Shown: positions 6,130 to 7,326 of the stretch, one piece after another | Layout: every line of letters begins with the position of its first letter | How positions within the stretch are numbered: position 1 is the stretch's first letter | Assembly (NCBI GenBank): GCA_003486795.1 | Contig: DNFX01000101.1 | Span: 1 to 7,326, forward strand | DNA length: 7,326 nucleotides | From: Actinomycetota bacterium | GTDB taxonomy: Bacteria > Actinomycetota > Humimicrobiia > Humimicrobiales > Humimicrobiaceae | Direction of reading: 5' to 3' | The notes under the pieces: model-generated | Databases searched by the model: none | Told to the model about the DNA's origin: nothing | What the model saw: the letters and a program-made list of their open reading frames with translations, nothing else | Made by a program: the position numbers and the translations under genes

Positions 6130-6173
6130 AACTATAATTACATCAATGTAATTACATCAATGTAATTATAGTT
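6130..6173. repeat. Tandem dyad repeats in the MerR leader (putative operators)
   Basis: ATTACATCAATGTAAT, itself a dyad (ATTACAT/ATGTAAT around CA), occurs at 6137-6152 and again at 6151-6166, overlapping by two bases (14-bp period). The outer flanks AACTATA (6130-6136) and TATAGTT (6167-6173) are also complementary, so the whole 44 bp is nearly palindromic. It overlaps the -10 and start point of the MerR promoter, the right place for an autoregulatory operator. It could also fold as an RNA hairpin at the end of the upstream transcript, but no U-run follows. Confidence 0.65.
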
Positions 6174-6193
6174 CAAAATTTCATCTCTGGCAA
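6165..6193 (-). promoter_or_regulatory. Putative promoter of the MerR gene
   Basis: On the minus strand TTGCCA (6193-6188) and TATAAT (6170-6165) are separated by 17 bp. The -10 is perfect and the -35 has five of six consensus bases. The start point would fall near 6158, inside the tandem dyad, about 40 nt before the ATG at 6116. Spacing is ordinary, not the 19-bp spacer of classical MerR-activated promoters, which fits repression rather than DNA-twisting activation. Confidence 0.6.
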
Positions 6194-6234
6194 TAGCATG
6201 CAAATTATTATAGAAAAAAGAATCAAGAAGATTT

Positions 6235-6313
6235 TATAGATTTCTTCTTTATATGCTTATTTTTATGTATTTGAAGCTAATGCTTATTTTAAGCTGAATA
6301 AAAGAAATCTATA
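6235..6313. repeat. Inverted repeat spanning the end of the DUF262-DUF151 chimera
   Basis: TATAGATTTCTT (6235-6246) is perfectly complementary to AAGAAATCTATA (6302-6313), which contains the TAG stop codon of the chimeric gene. The 55-base space between is AT-rich and holds repeated GCTTATTTT-like stretches. The distance is long for a terminator. It may be chance in AT-rich DNA or a weak 3'-end structure. The remaining spacer to the MerR promoter shows no gene. Confidence 0.4.
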
Positions 6314-6500
6314 TATTGAAATCTTCAGGAGAAGTGTGGTCCAGAAAATCCCTGAATTTTTTTACTTCGTCTTCTATGGAAGTAATTTTCAGGCCTGCTT
6401 TTTCGAGGACTTCCTGTGAAACATAAATAGGAGATTTGATTCTTACAGCAATGGCAATGGCATCTGATGGTCTTAAATCAATAAGAATATTTTCATCATT
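6309..6500 (-). pseudogene. Remnant of the DUF151 (bifunctional nuclease) gene
   Basis: The last ~60 codons of the chimera carry the DUF151 signature RPSDAIAIAVR followed by PIYVSQEVLE and an acidic tail. In Actinobacteria this gene is directly followed by the MerR type found here at 5598-6116, so this fragment is in its ancestral place and the DUF262 part is the newcomer. The N-terminal DUF151 core is not found elsewhere in the window. A second intact copy could exist outside it. Confidence 0.75.
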
Positions 6501-7001
6501 ATTATTATTCTCAAGAAGTTTTCGGATAAATTCTCTTATCAAATCATATGCACTTTTTATCTTTTGGTTAGATGCTCGTTGTATTTTTGTTTCAACTACT
6601 TTATTAATTATTAGGTTACGAAAAAAATCATTGTCCTGCTGGCTTAATTCCAATTTTGGCATATATTCTTTCGTACGTATAACATAAGTGCTTAAATATT
6701 TAGTTTGAATATCATCTGAATCTCTTTCATTTGCAAAGAAATCACGAATACATGCATATATTAATGAGACTGTAGTAATTCTTTGTTGACCATCAACAAT
6801 TTCATTTTGGGAATCATTACCTGTAAGAACTACTGTTCCTAAAAAGTATTCTTCTTCATTAAAATTACTTTTTATATCATTTAACAAAGCATCTACATGA
6901 TCTTCTTGCCAAGAGAATGGCCGTTGATGAATTGGCACCTTTAAATTTCTATTCTTTATCAATGATCCTATACCAGTAAACTCATATTTTATTTCACTCA
7001 T
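6309..7001 (-). CDS. Chimeric protein: DUF262 N-terminal part joined to DUF151 C-terminal tail
   Basis: This 230-residue frame joins two unrelated families. Residues 1 to about 165 are the N-terminal part of a DUF262 protein (GmrS/DndB-like ParB fold, found in modification-dependent restriction and other defence genes), with VPIHQRPFSW (22-31), the FLGTVVL strand (53-59), the hallmark VDGQQRITT (69-77) and helical segments LELSQQDNDFF and NQKIKSAYDLIREFI. Full DUF262 proteins are usually over 500 residues with a C-terminal HNH/DUF1524 region; that is missing. From about 169, IDLRPSDAIAIAVRIKSPIYVSQEVLEKAG (174-203) is the C-terminal half of a DUF151 bifunctional nuclease, whose first ~100 residues are missing. 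The junction is an Asn run (165-168) coded by AAT repeats. The start overlaps the upstream gene's stop (ATGA), implying translational coupling; no Shine-Dalgarno is visible. Neither domain looks complete, so function is doubtful. Confidence 0.85.
   Translation of the reverse strand: MSEIKYEFTGIGSLIKNRNLKVPIHQRPFSWQEDHVDALLNDIKSNFNEEEYFLGTVVLTGNDSQNEIVDGQQRITTVSLIYACIRDFFANERDSDDIQTKYLSTYVIRTKEYMPKLELSQQDNDFFRNLIINKVVETKIQRASNQKIKSAYDLIREFIRKLLENNNNDENILIDLRPSDAIAIAVRIKSPIYVSQEVLEKAGLKITSIEDEVKKFRDFLDHTSPEDFNI
6498..6509. repeat. ATT trinucleotide run at the domain junction
   Basis: Four ATT units (AAT on the coding strand, Asn165-168) lie at the boundary between DUF262-like and DUF151-like sequence. 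Such a run can mediate illegitimate recombination or slip-strand deletion, and it can also mislead an assembler. Confidence 0.7.
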
Positions 7002-7326
7002 AATATTTTTTCAATTAGAAGGTTCTCAAATCTTTTTAATTCATCTTTATGAAACGTAAAAACATCTTCATAAGCTGTTATCATTCTTTTCAAATCACCC
7101 TTTCTGACATACCAACCTATTCCATCAACAAATCCTATGAAAATTGCTCTTGGATAGTGTTCTTTTATTAAACTATCAATAGAAATTTCCGTTTTAGATT
7201 TATCTCCCTGTCCGGACGATGTTGTAGCAAGGAAAGAGCTTTCCGCAATTATGATGGGATTCTTTTTGTTTGGAATTATAAAATCCATTGTTCTCTTGTT
7301 GTCAGGAGCATTGGTAATAAGTTCGC
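6998..7326 (-). CDS. Restriction-endonuclease-like protein (C-terminal 108 residues; 5' end outside window)
   Basis: The frame is open to the window edge (ELITNAPDNKRT precedes the Met at 7288), so that Met is probably internal. The visible segment RTMDFIIPNKKNPIIIAESSF then TTSSGQGDKSKTE has the order Asp, ~11 residues, Glu-x-Ser, then Lys. This resembles the catalytic region of type II restriction enzymes of the PD-(D/E)XK superfamily, in particular DpnII-like enzymes with 'DF...iEtNFYssgGSKxxE'. A conserved-looking IFIGFVDGIGWYVRKGDLKRMI follows, also as in those enzymes, and a helical tail ends the protein. I infer a DNA endonuclease from a restriction-modification locus; the exact family is not settled and no methyltransferase is visible. 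Its stop overlaps the start of the DUF262 chimera by ATGA, so the two form one operon. Confidence 0.65.
   Translation of the reverse strand, partial: ELITNAPDNKRTMDFIIPNKKNPIIIAESSFLATTSSGQGDKSKTEISIDSLIKEHYPRAIFIGFVDGIGWYVRKGDLKRMITAYEDVFTFHKDELKRFENLLIEKIL

Noticed and set aside
6436..6687. Plus-strand open frame opposite the DUF262-DUF151 gene
   Set aside because: It is antisense to clear DUF262 and DUF151 motifs and resembles no known protein.
7286..7288. ATG at 7288 as the start of the endonuclease-like gene
   Set aside because: The frame is open to 7326 and the catalytic Asp segment begins right at this Met, so a protein starting here would lack most of its domain.

Overview
The window is AT-rich (about one third G+C by eye) and looks bacterial and chromosomal. 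Several signs suggest a low-GC actinobacterial-type genome. hflX lies beside lexA, as in the hflX/lexA neighbourhood of Actinobacteria. A MerR regulator of the Rv1830 type follows the end of a DUF151 (bifunctional nuclease) reading frame, matching the Rv1829-Rv1830 order in Mycobacterium. The LexA box is the Gram-positive/actinobacterial type, CGAACATATGTTCG. I infer an uncultivated low-GC actinobacterial lineage. A Firmicute is not excluded, and the species cannot be named from this sequence.

Left part (1-3400): the 3' part of hflX (ribosome-associated GTPase) converges with lexA, with only 4 bp between the stop codons. Upstream of lexA, on the same strand, lies ilvC (ketol-acid reductoisomerase), whose cofactor loop suggests NADH use. 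A 40-bp perfect dyad separates the two. It looks like the ilvC terminator, overlaps the lexA promoter and carries a degenerate LexA box at its centre. Further along is a COG2426 / small multidrug export-type membrane protein.

Middle (3404-4578): a consensus sigma-70 promoter has one perfect LexA box in its spacer and a second identical box at the start point. It drives a small membrane-anchored protein with a degenerate LysM-like tail, resembling the SOS cell-division inhibitors YneA/DivS/Rv2719c. A trimeric dUTPase gene follows on the same strand. Together with the nearby lexA this forms a DNA-damage neighbourhood: a repressor, a division checkpoint and a nucleotide-pool sanitiser.

Right part (4579-7326), all on the minus strand: a restriction-endonuclease-like gene (cut by the window edge) overlaps by ATGA a chimeric gene. 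That gene joins the N-terminal third of a DUF262 (GmrSD/DndB-like) protein to the last ~60 residues of a DUF151 protein. After it come the MerR regulator with its own promoter and tandem dyad operators, a small PD-(D/E)XK-like protein, and a serine-acetyltransferase-like enzyme. The chimera is the most unusual item. It appears to mark the point where a restriction/defence module meets the conserved DUF151-MerR locus, by in-frame deletion, by genuine domain fusion or by assembly error.
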